Source of the DNA: Sneathiella chungangensis
GTDB lineage: Bacteria; Pseudomonadota; Alphaproteobacteria; Sneathiellales; Sneathiellaceae
Direction: 5' to 3'
DNA length: 64,000 nucleotides
NCBI RefSeq assembly: GCF_009882935.1
Contig: NZ_WTVA01000001.1
Span: forward strand, 186,001 to 250,000
Part shown: positions 9,469 through 18,169 of the stretch, in pieces
Layout of the letters: each line of letters opens with the position of its first letter
How positions within the stretch are numbered: the stretch's first letter is position 1
The notes under the pieces: generated by a model
Told to the model about the DNA's origin: nothing
The model's input: only the letters and a program-made list of their open reading frames with translations
The model's database searches: none
Made by a program: the position numbers and the translations under genes

Positions 9469-10080
9469 TTACATTCCGTTCTTGTAGAGTTTGAGATTCT
9501 GCACGCTGGCGCGAACCGGCGCCATTGCCTTCGCAGTTTCCACAAGGAATTCAAGGACATATAGAAGCCGCGCCCGGAGGCGATTATCCAAATCCGTTGG
9601 CGGGTTGCTGACGAACAATCCCTCCACCTGGCGCAGGATCATGTGATCGGGCATCCACCAGAGGAAATTGTTCTTGTAGCCGCTCATCCGCAGTTCGGCG
9701 ACGGGGTAGGCGCCGCCCATGCCCGAGCTGACCGTCACCAGCAGCGCCGGCTTATGGGCAAGCTCGCCGCCATCGCACATGAGCAGAAAGTTTTTCAGAT
9801 GCGGCGGGGCCATGCCGGCCCATTCGGGGCTGATCACGACAAACCCGGCGCAGGATTTGAGCCGGTCCGAGATCGGCTTCCAGAATGTCTGCAGATCGCT
9901 GCCGCTCTCCCATTTATCCTCATGCCAGAGGGGGATTTCAAGATCACGGAGCTGAAACAGTTCTACCTCGATTGACGGATCAAATTCACCCAGCAAGTCA
10001 TTGATATATTTCCCGATACGGTCTGATTGTGATTTTTTCCGGATACTTCCGACGACAATTCCGATTGTTGTCTTCGACAT
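9469..10080 (-). CDS. NADPH-dependent FMN reductase family protein
   Basis: A 203-residue flavodoxin-like protein. The N-terminus TIGIVVGSIRKKSQSDRIG is the phosphate-binding loop of the FMN_red family, and SPEWAGMAPPHLKNFL followed by VTVSSGMGG gives the isoalloxazine-binding loop. It may supply reduced flavin or reduce quinones or azo compounds. It converges on the FAD monooxygenase with a 3-base gap, so it belongs to a separate transcript. Confidence 0.85.
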   Translation of the reverse strand: MSKTTIGIVVGSIRKKSQSDRIGKYINDLLGEFDPSIEVELFQLRDLEIPLWHEDKWESGSDLQTFWKPISDRLKSCAGFVVISPEWAGMAPPHLKNFLLMCDGGELAHKPALLVTVSSGMGGAYPVAELRMSGYKNNFLWWMPDHMILRQVEGLFVSNPPTDLDNRLRARLLYVLEFLVETAKAMAPVRASVQNLKLYKNGM

Positions 10081-10370
10081 CAGTTTTCAATTCCCTTCAG
10101 TCCCGGCGCCCAGGGGACAGCGCCCAAGGCGCGGCCGGAGTTTGATGGTTTCTCAGGCGTCAACAACATTCTTTCTTGCAGTTTTTACCGCGTCTGTAAA
10201 TGTCACCGGACGAATTTTACTGGGTCCGGCGCAAAAAACATAAGGGCGGTAATTTTCAAGCATTCTCTAGTCGCCGCCGGATTGCCGGGTAGAGAGGCGA
10301 GGGCGGATTCGCATCATTCCCCGGCGCATTTGAAATGGCATATCAGTTCCTTGGGTGATATTCTTCATGC
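10081..10370. other. Intergenic region between the FMN reductase and the cyclo-ligase gene
   Basis: 290 bases that must hold divergent promoters. A 6S RNA gene often precedes the formyl-THF cyclo-ligase gene, so I looked for a long rod-like inverted repeat with a central bubble and could not recognise one by eye. No open frame here looks real. Confidence 0.4.
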
Positions 10371-11051
10371 ATGTCAGACGAGAGCAAAATCGCGACCGGT
10401 TTTTCATCGCCCCCCTGTTTCGCCCATGAGTTGGAGCTTGATGACAACGGCTATTTGGGTGTCGATGCGCAGACCGCGCTCGATGTCGTGCGGTTTCGAA
10501 AGGCGAAGCGTGACGAGCTGATTGCCGCCCGACTCAAATTGACCGTCAAAGAGCGGCGGGCAATTGCCGCGGCGATCGCGGCAGAACTTGATCACATTAT
10601 CTCCCCGGCGGGTGGGATGACCATCAGCCTTTACTGGCCGATACGGGGGGAGCCGGATATGCGCGGCTGGATGACCCGGGTGATTGAAACCGGCGCGCGC
10701 ATCGCGCTTCCCGTCGTGAAGGTCAAGGCACAACCGATGATCTTTCGCGAATGGACACCCGGATGCGCGATGGCGCCCGGTATCTGGCAGATCCCCGTGC
10801 CAGCAGACGGAGAGGAGATCATTCCCGACGTCGTCATCTCGCCGCTTGTCGGATTTGACGCGGAGTGTTACCGCCTCGGCTATGGCGGCGGCTATTTCGA
10901 CCGGACGCTCGCCGCGCTGTCGCCGCGCCCGAAAGTCATCGGAATCGGCTATGCGGCAAGCCGACTGTCAACGATCTTCCCGCAGCCCCATGATATCCCG
11001 ATGGATCATATCGCCACGGGAAGCGGCGATATTCTGACCCGCGGCGGCTGA
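10371..11051 (+). CDS. 5-formyltetrahydrofolate cyclo-ligase
   Basis: Converts 5-formyl-THF to 5,10-methenyl-THF using ATP (MTHFS/YgfA family). The 226 residues include KRDELIAARLKLT at the start of the catalytic domain and the C-terminal signature SPLVGFDAECYRLGYGGGYFD (ATP/Mg binding). About 45 extra residues precede the usual start and include SPPCFAHELE, an extension I associate with alphaproteobacterial members. The stop codon abuts the stop of the convergent alpha/beta hydrolase. Confidence 0.92.
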   Translation: MSDESKIATGFSSPPCFAHELELDDNGYLGVDAQTALDVVRFRKAKRDELIAARLKLTVKERRAIAAAIAAELDHIISPAGGMTISLYWPIRGEPDMRGWMTRVIETGARIALPVVKVKAQPMIFREWTPGCAMAPGIWQIPVPADGEEIIPDVVISPLVGFDAECYRLGYGGGYFDRTLAALSPRPKVIGIGYAASRLSTIFPQPHDIPMDHIATGSGDILTRGG

Positions 11052-12083
11052 CTAGCCCGGCCAGACCTCCGGCACCGATGTCGCCAGCCAATGGATTAGC
11101 GCGGCATTCACCTCTCTCGGCTTTTCCTGCGCCATCCAGTGGCCGCATTTGATATTGCGGATGGTGAGATTTCGGCAATATTCCTTCATCGGCTCGGCCA
11201 GCGGCGAGCGCAGGCATTCGGCGGTATAGTCATATTCCGCAAGCAGAAAGAGGGTCGGCAGATCGATATAGCCGCCGTTCACCGCCTCCTTCGCATAGTC
11301 GGCATTCGCCGGATTGTTCATATAATAGGAATCGGGCCCGAAAAATCCATTCCGGGTAAGGGCGGCGGCGTAAACTCGCAAATCCTCCTCGGTGATCACG
11401 TCCCCGTCGCGCGGGATATCCGGCGCCTCATCCGCGCCGCCGTACCAGCCGTTCGTCTGGCGCATATAGGCGGTGAGCGCCGGCCTGTCGGTATAGCCGG
11501 GCTTGCCCTTGCGAAAAAGCGCCTTCACCGAATTATAGGGATTGGCGTCGAACACCGAACAGGCCTTGTCGAAATTCTCCTCATAGAAGCGCACATATTC
11601 CCATTGTCCCGCCGGAAACTCCTCTTCGGGATACAGGTCCCGGTCGATGTACTGCAGGCAATAATCCAGCCCCCGTTCAAGGGTATGGTAGGGAATGCAT
11701 AGATTGGCGACGGCGTGGCAACGCTCCGGATGGTGGCTGGCGATATTCCAGACCGTCGGGCTGCCCCAGTCATGGCCGACCCAGACCGCCTTTTCATGGC
11801 CGAGGTGATCGAGAAGCTCGATCATGTCGGCAACGACCTCGCGCTGTGCATAGTCGCTGTGCCGTTTATAGAGGCTGGAGCCGCCGTAACCGCGCATGTC
11901 CGGCGCGACCGCATGAAAGCCGAGACCGGCGAGGACGGGCAGCTGGTGCCGCCAACTCAGCGAAAGTTCCGGCCAGCCATGCACGAAAATAACGAGCGGT
12001 CCCCCCTCCGGCCCGGCCTCAAGATAAAAACTGGTATGGCGTGCGCTTTTCGCGACGTTTTCCGTTATCGTTGTGACAGTCAT
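11052..12083 (-). CDS. Alpha/beta hydrolase, epoxide hydrolase-like
   Basis: A 343-residue alpha/beta-hydrolase. HGWPELSLSWRHQ gives the oxyanion HGxP motif, VGHDWGSPTVWN carries the nucleophile aspartate typical of epoxide hydrolases and dehalogenases rather than the serine of esterases, and the C-terminal KCGHWMAQEKP carries the catalytic histidine. The frame is open further upstream, but the ATG at 12081-12083 has a GGGAAG ribosome site and begins MTVTTITENVAKSARH, so I chose it. Divergent from the OYE-type gene. Substrate unknown. Confidence 0.86.
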   Translation of the reverse strand: MTVTTITENVAKSARHTSFYLEAGPEGGPLVIFVHGWPELSLSWRHQLPVLAGLGFHAVAPDMRGYGGSSLYKRHSDYAQREVVADMIELLDHLGHEKAVWVGHDWGSPTVWNIASHHPERCHAVANLCIPYHTLERGLDYCLQYIDRDLYPEEEFPAGQWEYVRFYEENFDKACSVFDANPYNSVKALFRKGKPGYTDRPALTAYMRQTNGWYGGADEAPDIPRDGDVITEEDLRVYAAALTRNGFFGPDSYYMNNPANADYAKEAVNGGYIDLPTLFLLAEYDYTAECLRSPLAEPMKEYCRNLTIRNIKCGHWMAQEKPREVNAALIHWLATSVPEVWPG

Positions 12084-12266
12084 TGTTCGCTTCCCAATTT
12101 TCTTTTTGACTGAACTCCCGTCAATCCTAGCACCGGTAGAGGGAAAGTCACGCGGCAAACCGGGGGCGGACCGGAGCACGGCGTTTAGGCTCTATCATCA
12201 TTTGACGACAAACAGTATTCTAGGACGCAGGAACCAATTAATAATAAAGAACCGGAGCTTTCCTTC

Positions 12267-13406
12267 ATGGCGACCAGCAAACTTTTCTCACCGCTTTCCA
12301 TCCGGGACATGACGCTGAAGAACCGCGTCGTGGTCGCGCCGATGCATCAATATTCCGCCGTCGACGGCCTGCCCAACGACTGGCACCTGATGAATGCCGG
12401 TCGGTTCGCTGCCGGCGGCGCGGGGTTGGTGATCATCGAATCGACCAAGGTCGAGCGGCGCGGCTGCGGCACCGTTGGCGATCTCGGCCTGTGGCGCGAC
12501 GACCAGGCGGAGGCATTCCGGCGGATCACGTCCTTCATCCGCTCCTGCGGCTCCGTGCCGGCCATCCAGCTCGGCCATAGCGGCCGCAAGGCGCGCTCCG
12601 AACGGCCCTGGGAAGGCGGACGGCCGCTTCTTGAGAATCCCGGCATTGCCGATTGGGAGGACTGGCAACCCATCGGGCCGAGCGCGGTCGGCGACAGCCC
12701 GGCGGCGATCCCGCGTCCCCTCGCGCGGGAGGAAATCCCGCACGTGATTGACGCCTGGGGCAGGGCAGCCGCGCGCGCCGACGCGGCGGGGTTCGACATG
12801 GTCGAAATCCATGCAGCGCACGGCTTCCTGATCCATCAATTCCTCTCGCCCAAAGCCAATCAGCGCAACGATGACTACGGCGGATCGGACACCAACCGCA
12901 TGCGTTTCGCCGTTGAGGTGGTGGAGGCCGTCCGCGCCAATTTCCCGGCGAACAAGCCTGTCTTCATGCGCTTTTCCGCCGCGGATGGCGCGGGATGGGA
13001 GATCGAGAACAGCGTCGCGCTCGCCAAGCTCGTGAAGGAGAAGGGCGTTGACGTGATCGACTGTTCCTCGGGCGGGATCCAGGGCGCGGTCAATACCGCC
13101 GCCATCGATTACGGCTATCAGGTGCCCTATGCCGAGAAAATCCGCAGCGAGGCGGAGATCATGACCATGGCGGTCGGCCTCATCGTCAAGGCGCATCAGG
13201 CGGAGGCCATCCTGCAGGCGGGGCAGGCCGATCTCATCGCCCTTGCCCGCGAGCTTCTGCACAACCCGAACTGGGCGCTGCAGGCCGCGCTGGACCTGGG
13301 CATTGACCAACCCTTCGATCTCGTCCCGGATCAAGCACGCTGGTGGCTGGAGAAGCGGGCGCAAGTCACAAGAAAACTGACGCCGCCTGACGCGTCGGTG
13401 CGCTGA
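12267..13406 (+). CDS. NADH:flavin oxidoreductase, Old Yellow Enzyme family
   Basis: A 379-residue FMN-dependent TIM-barrel ene-reductase. FSPLSIRDMTLKNRVVVAPM is the family N-terminus, QLGHSGRKA lines the active site, EIHAAHGFLIHQFLSPKAN is the conserved core motif, and DLIALARELLHNPNW is the C-terminal FMN phosphate region. The pattern fits the YqjM-like subgroup. Its TGA overlaps the ATG of the EamA transporter, so the two are translationally coupled and the transporter may move a substrate or product of the enzyme. Confidence 0.92.
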   Translation: MATSKLFSPLSIRDMTLKNRVVVAPMHQYSAVDGLPNDWHLMNAGRFAAGGAGLVIIESTKVERRGCGTVGDLGLWRDDQAEAFRRITSFIRSCGSVPAIQLGHSGRKARSERPWEGGRPLLENPGIADWEDWQPIGPSAVGDSPAAIPRPLAREEIPHVIDAWGRAAARADAAGFDMVEIHAAHGFLIHQFLSPKANQRNDDYGGSDTNRMRFAVEVVEAVRANFPANKPVFMRFSAADGAGWEIENSVALAKLVKEKGVDVIDCSSGGIQGAVNTAAIDYGYQVPYAEKIRSEAEIMTMAVGLIVKAHQAEAILQAGQADLIALARELLHNPNWALQAALDLGIDQPFDLVPDQARWWLEKRAQVTRKLTPPDASVR

Positions 13407-14299
13407 TGCCACCCCAGGACGTCTCTGCGGCGGGCGGCAAGAATAACCTGAACGGCATTCTCTGGATGATCCTGTTTACGATCGTCATGTCGGGAATGCA
13501 TGCATCTGTCCGGCATATCTCGCAAAATATGCATCCGTTCGAGGTGGCTTTTTTCCGGCTGATTTTCGGGCTCGTGGCCATTATCCCGTTTTTCTACAAA
13601 CAGGGCTTCGGCGTGCTCAAGACCAAGCGGCTTCCCATGTTGTGGCTGCGCGGGCTGATCAACGCGGGCTGCATGCTGGGATTTTTCTATGCGCTCTCCA
13701 TCGGGCCGCTGGCGCGGATCACGGCGCTCGGCTTTACGGCGACCCTCTTTGCCATCGTCCTCGCCGTGCTGATTTTTCGTGAACGGGTCGGTCTCAAGCG
13801 CTGGTCGGCAATCCTGTTCGGGTTCGCAGGTATGATCGTCATCGTGCGTCCGGGGTTTGCCGACATCGGGATCGAGAGCATCGTCACGCTCGGCGCTGCG
13901 TTCGGCTGGGCGGCCTGTATCATCATCATCAAGGATCTCGCCAAGACGGAGTCGGCGGAGACGATCACCGCCTATATGTCGCTGACCATGGCGCCGATCA
14001 TCCTGATCCCGGCGCTTTTCGTCTGGACGACCCCGACGCTGTATGATCTCGGCTGGCTGGTCGTGATCGGGATTCTCGGCGGCCTCGGACAGCTGTCCAT
14101 GGCGAATGCGTTGAAGGAAGGCGAGGCGCAGGTCGTTCTGCCCATCGAGTTTACACGCCTGATCTGGATCGCGGTCATCGCCTTTCTTGCCTTTGGCGAG
14201 ATACCGGGGCTCTATACCTGGATCGGCGGCGGCATGATCATTGCGGCGACCACCTACCTCACGTTACGTCAAAGCCAGCCCAACCGACCGGCGGCATAA
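13406..14299 (+). CDS. EamA/DMT-family transporter
   Basis: An inner-membrane protein of 297 residues with ten predicted hydrophobic segments in two EamA repeats, beginning with ILWMILFTIVMSGMHASVRH. Conserved cues are HPFEVAFFRLIFGL in repeat one and the E-rich loop GEAQVVLPIEFTRLIW in repeat two. Family members export amino acids or metabolites; no substrate can be assigned. The start overlaps the OYE stop as ATGA. Confidence 0.9.
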   Translation: MPPQDVSAAGGKNNLNGILWMILFTIVMSGMHASVRHISQNMHPFEVAFFRLIFGLVAIIPFFYKQGFGVLKTKRLPMLWLRGLINAGCMLGFFYALSIGPLARITALGFTATLFAIVLAVLIFRERVGLKRWSAILFGFAGMIVIVRPGFADIGIESIVTLGAAFGWAACIIIIKDLAKTESAETITAYMSLTMAPIILIPALFVWTTPTLYDLGWLVVIGILGGLGQLSMANALKEGEAQVVLPIEFTRLIWIAVIAFLAFGEIPGLYTWIGGGMIIAATTYLTLRQSQPNRPAA

Positions 14300-14302
14300 T
14301 AT

Positions 14303-15001
14303 TCAAATCCGCCGGTCGTCGATCAGGCTATTCGGCTTCGCTAGGGTTTCCAATGCGACAAGGTCATGAAGGCGGACCGTCCCGCCATCGACCGTCACCC
14401 CATAGGGTTTCAGCGTATTGAAGGCCCGTGAGAGATTTTCCGGCGTCATCCCGAGAAGCGACGCCAGTGTCCGCTTGTCATAGGGAAGCGACAGCGACCC
14501 GTTGCCGCCCTGATCGTGGTGGTAGCGCAGCAGCCGGTTCGCCAGCCGCTCCACGCCGGTCCGCAGCTTCAGGCTCTTATGATCCTTGACGACCGCCCGG
14601 TAGCAACTCGCAAGCTCCCGGATGATGGCGGCGGCAAAGGCCTTGTCCTGATCAACCGCGGCGCGCAGATCCTCCGCCGGGATCATCAATATGCGGGATC
14701 GCTGGCACGTCCGTGCCGACATGAGGTAAGGCGCATCCTTCAAAACGGCGGCGAGTATAAAGGTGCCGATGGGGGAGACCATGGCGAGTGAGGTTTCCCG
14801 GCCGTTTGCATGGGCGAACAATTCAACGCGACCTTCAATGACGACATACAGGAAGTCGGCCGGTTCGCCTTCCTCAATCAGTACCACATGATCCGGGAAG
14901 GTCTGGAAATAGGCCGCCTTGACGATCGAATCGAATGTTTCCTCTTTCATGGTTTGAAAAAGGTGAAGTGACCGCACTTCCGGTAAATCAGCAGATCGCA
15001 T
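14303..15001 (-). CDS. Crp/Fnr-family regulator of the nar operon (Dnr/NarR type)
   Basis: A 232-residue cytoplasmic activator. A cyclic-nucleotide-type beta-barrel spans about 15-130 and a Crp helix-turn-helix about 150-225, with recognition helix region TPENLSRAFNTLKPYG. The N-terminus lacks the cysteine cluster of FNR, so an Fe-S oxygen sensor is unlikely. This fits the Dnr/NarR/Nnr branch, which responds to NO or nitrate. It is divergent from narK with two perfect TTGAT-N4-ATCAA boxes between, one only 11 bases before its own start, suggesting autoregulation plus activation of nar. The ligand is inferred, not seen. Confidence 0.88.
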   Translation of the reverse strand: MRSADLPEVRSLHLFQTMKEETFDSIVKAAYFQTFPDHVVLIEEGEPADFLYVVIEGRVELFAHANGRETSLAMVSPIGTFILAAVLKDAPYLMSARTCQRSRILMIPAEDLRAAVDQDKAFAAAIIRELASCYRAVVKDHKSLKLRTGVERLANRLLRYHHDQGGNGSLSLPYDKRTLASLLGMTPENLSRAFNTLKPYGVTVDGGTVRLHDLVALETLAKPNSLIDDRRI

Positions 15002-15012
15002 TGGACCTCCAA

Positions 15013-15026
15013 TTGATAAATATCAA
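15013..15026. promoter_or_regulatory. FNR/Dnr-type box next to the regulator gene
   Basis: TTGATAAATATCAA, a perfect match to the TTGAT-N4-ATCAA consensus. It ends 11 bases before the regulator ATG (complement of 14999-15001), close enough that a bound dimer could block its expression. Confidence 0.8.
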
Positions 15027-15149
15027 GAACGATATTAGCCAACTTTGATCGGCATATCCATTCATTTCAGCGCGACATTTAACATATCCAGATTACGCCT
15101 CCGGCATTTGTTTTCGCAGGCCTTGTTTCTGCCGAAAACCCGATTTCCC

Positions 15150-15163
15150 TTGATTAGAATCAA
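15150..15163. promoter_or_regulatory. FNR/Dnr-type box upstream of narK
   Basis: TTGATTAGAATCAA, a second perfect consensus box, centred about 88 bases before the narK ATG. A class II activator site at about -41.5 would place the start of transcription near 15198, leaving a leader of about 45 bases. Confidence 0.82.
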
Positions 15164-15244
15164 GTTCCGCCGCGCGGGATTACGCTCAATTTCTCCGGGA
15201 ATTGTAGCATTTGCAATAGCTAGTCAGTCGAGAGGGTTAAAGGT

Positions 15245-18148
15245 ATGAATAGCAACGGCATCTCAACCGCTGACCAGAACAGAGCCTTGGCGGCCAGTAC
15301 ATTGTCCTTCACCGTCTGCTTTGCGGTCTGGACGATCTTTTCAATTATCGGCATCCGGATCAAATCGGAACTGGGCCTGTCGGACACGCAGTTCGGCATC
15401 CTGGTGGCGACCCCCATATTGACCGGGTCCATCAGCCGCATCTTTCTCGGTATCTGGACCGACCAGTATGGCGGACGTATCGTTTATACGCTGCAAATGC
15501 TGCTGACGGCTTTCGCCGCCTACCTGCTGACGCTGGTCACTACCTATGAAATGTTTCTCGTTGCGGCGCTTGGCGTCGGACTTGCGGGCGGCAGTTTCGC
15601 GGTCGGCGTCGCCTATGTCGCGAAATGGTATCCGAAAGAGAGGCAGGGGACGGCGCTCGGCATCTTCGGCATGGGCAATGTCGGGGCGGCGGTGACCAAT
15701 TTCGGCGCGCCGTTCCTGCTGATCCTAGTCGGCGGGCAATGGCAGGGCGTCGCGCAGATTTACGCCGTCGTGATGGCAATTGCCGCCGTGCTGTTCTTCC
15801 TGTTCACGAAGGAGGATCCCGATGTCGCCGCGCGTAAAAAGGCGGGGCAAAAACACACCTCCTTCCTGGCGCAGCTGGATCCTTTGAAAAATCTCCAGGT
15901 CTGGCGGTTCTCGCTATATTATTTCTTCGTCTTCGGTGCCTTCGTCGCGCTGGCGCTCTGGCTGCCGCGCTATTATGTCGGCGCCTATGGCCTGGACCTG
16001 AAAACAGCCGGTCTGCTGGCCGCGGCCTATGCGTTACCGGGATCGATTTTTCGCGCCCTGGGCGGATGGATATCCGATAAACTGGGCGCCCGAACGGTGA
16101 TGTACTGGACGTTCATCGCCAGTGTCGCCTGTACCTTCATTCTCTCATACCCCTCGACAGATTATACGGTGGCGGGGATTGACGGGCCGATCAGTTTCAA
16201 TATCACCATTCCGCTCTGGCTGTTTGTCGGCCTGACCATCATTCTCGGATTTTTCATGTCCTTGGGGAAGGCCGCCGTCTACAAGCATATCCCGACCTAT
16301 TACCCGGGACATGTCGGCTCGGTCGGCGGTATCGTCGGCCTGATCGGCGGACTTGGCGGCTTTGTGCTGCCCATTTCCTTCGGCTTCATGAATGACGTCA
16401 CCGGCGTCTGGACCAGCTGCTTCATGCTGCTGACCATCCTCATCGGGATCGCCCTGACCTGGATGCATTTCACCGTCCGCAGGCTGGAAGGAAAGCGGGT
16501 TCCGGATTTGCGCAGGCCGCACGATTTGCCGGAATTCGAGAGCCTGCGCGATTTGCGGGGATGGAATCCGGACGATCCGGTTCAATGGGCCACCGACGGG
16601 AAATCCATCGCCACCCGCAACCTGTGGATATCGATCCCGGCGCTGCTCTGCGGATTTGCCGTCTGGCTTTACTGGGGCATTATCAGCGTGCAGATGATGA
16701 ACCTGGGTTTCCCCTTCACCCAGAGCCAGCTCTTCACATTGACCGCAATTGCGGGCCTGTCCGGGGCGACTTTGCGTATTCCCAGCTCATTCTTCATCCG
16801 GATTGGTGGCGGACGGTATACGACCTTTTTTACGACCGTTCTTTTGATCATTCCCGCCCTCGGCGCCGGAATCCTGCTTCAGGATATCAACTCACCCCTC
16901 TGGCAGTTCCAGCTCATGGCCCTGCTGAGCGGTCTCGGCGGCGGTAATTTCGCCTCCTCCATGTCCAATATCAGCTTCTTTTATCCGAAGAAAATTCAGG
17001 GCTATGCCCTCGGCATGAATGCCGGCATCGGAAACTTCGGCGTTACCACCATGCAAATACTTGTGCCGTTGGTGATGACATTCGCCATGTTCGGCGGCGA
17101 GCCGATGGTCCTGCAGGCGTCCTCTGGTACATTGATCGGCAAAATCCCCGCTGGCACGGAGACCTACATACAGAATGCCGGTTTCGTCTGGCTGATTTTC
17201 CTCATTCCGCTGGCCGTCGTCGTATGGTTCGGGATGAACAATATCCGCGATGAGCATGTCTCTCCGGACGCGAGTTCCGCCTTTGGCTCATTCCTGAAAA
17301 TCGGCGGCATGTTGCTCGTTGGATTGGTGACGTCGGTATTCGGATTATGGCTGCTGTTGCCTAGCGATGCGGGCGGATCCGGCTTGGAGCTCTCCAAATG
17401 GCTGGTGCTGCCCATCGTGATTGTGCTCACGCTGATGCTGCTGCGGCTGATCCCCGGCACGATCCAGACAAACCTGAAACGGCAGTTCAAGATTTTCAGG
17501 AACAAGCATACCTGGGCCATGACTGTCATCTACACCATGACCTTCGGGAGTTTTATCGGCTTTTCCGCGGCGCTGCCGCTGGCCATCAAGGTCATATTCG
17601 GCTTCCAGCATGGCATGGTGGACGGGGTCATGACCCATGATGTCGCCAATCCGAATGGGCCGAGCGCGCTTACCTATGCCTGGATGGGACCGTTTATCGG
17701 TGCCCTTATCCGGCCCGTCGGGGGCAAGCTCGCCGACCGGTTCGGTGGCGCGCTGGTGACGCAAATCATCAGTGTCGTGATGGTCCTGTCCGCCCTCGGC
17801 GTCGCCTATTTCATGAGCGCGGCCTACGGATCAACGACGCCCGAAGCCTACTTCTTCCCGTTCCTGATCCTGTTCCTTGTTCTGTTTGCCGCAACCGGCA
17901 TCGGTAACGGATCGACCTTCCGCACCATCGCAATTGTTTTCGACAAGGAGCAGGCGGGGCCGGTTCTTGGCTGGACATCGGCGATTGCGGCCTACGGCGC
18001 CTTCATCATTCCCCAGGTTTTCGGGGAACAGATCAAGTTGACGACGCCGGAATATGCCCTTTACGGCTTCGCCGTCTTCTATGGCGTCTGTATCGCAATC
18101 AACTGGTGGTTCTACCTCCGCAAGAACGCCTATGTGATGAACCCTTAA
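15245..18148 (+). CDS. narK: NarK1-NarK2 fused nitrate/nitrite transporter
   Basis: A 967-residue inner-membrane protein, twice the usual NarK length. The N-terminal MFS unit (about 1-415) carries KWYPKERQGTALGIFGMGNVG, the NarK1-type nitrate signature. A hydrophilic linker follows (about 415-455). The second MFS unit (about 460-965) carries FFYPKKIQGYALGMNAGIGN, the NarK2-type signature. Such fusions are known in denitrifiers, where unit one acts as nitrate/proton symporter and unit two as nitrate/nitrite antiporter. narG starts 21 bases after the stop. A GAGAGGG-TTAAAGG ribosome region precedes the ATG. Confidence 0.96.
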   Translation: MNSNGISTADQNRALAASTLSFTVCFAVWTIFSIIGIRIKSELGLSDTQFGILVATPILTGSISRIFLGIWTDQYGGRIVYTLQMLLTAFAAYLLTLVTTYEMFLVAALGVGLAGGSFAVGVAYVAKWYPKERQGTALGIFGMGNVGAAVTNFGAPFLLILVGGQWQGVAQIYAVVMAIAAVLFFLFTKEDPDVAARKKAGQKHTSFLAQLDPLKNLQVWRFSLYYFFVFGAFVALALWLPRYYVGAYGLDLKTAGLLAAAYALPGSIFRALGGWISDKLGARTVMYWTFIASVACTFILSYPSTDYTVAGIDGPISFNITIPLWLFVGLTIILGFFMSLGKAAVYKHIPTYYPGHVGSVGGIVGLIGGLGGFVLPISFGFMNDVTGVWTSCFMLLTILIGIALTWMHFTVRRLEGKRVPDLRRPHDLPEFESLRDLRGWNPDDPVQWATDGKSIATRNLWISIPALLCGFAVWLYWGIISVQMMNLGFPFTQSQLFTLTAIAGLSGATLRIPSSFFIRIGGGRYTTFFTTVLLIIPALGAGILLQDINSPLWQFQLMALLSGLGGGNFASSMSNISFFYPKKIQGYALGMNAGIGNFGVTTMQILVPLVMTFAMFGGEPMVLQASSGTLIGKIPAGTETYIQNAGFVWLIFLIPLAVVVWFGMNNIRDEHVSPDASSAFGSFLKIGGMLLVGLVTSVFGLWLLLPSDAGGSGLELSKWLVLPIVIVLTLMLLRLIPGTIQTNLKRQFKIFRNKHTWAMTVIYTMTFGSFIGFSAALPLAIKVIFGFQHGMVDGVMTHDVANPNGPSALTYAWMGPFIGALIRPVGGKLADRFGGALVTQIISVVMVLSALGVAYFMSAAYGSTTPEAYFFPFLILFLVLFAATGIGNGSTFRTIAIVFDKEQAGPVLGWTSAIAAYGAFIIPQVFGEQIKLTTPEYALYGFAVFYGVCIAINWWFYLRKNAYVMNP

Positions 18149-18169
18149 AAATATCGACCTGGGAGTAAT

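Noticed and set aside
10081-10370. 6S RNA next to the formyl-THF cyclo-ligase gene
   Set aside because: The location is suggestive, but no long rod-like pairing with a central bubble could be recognised by eye.
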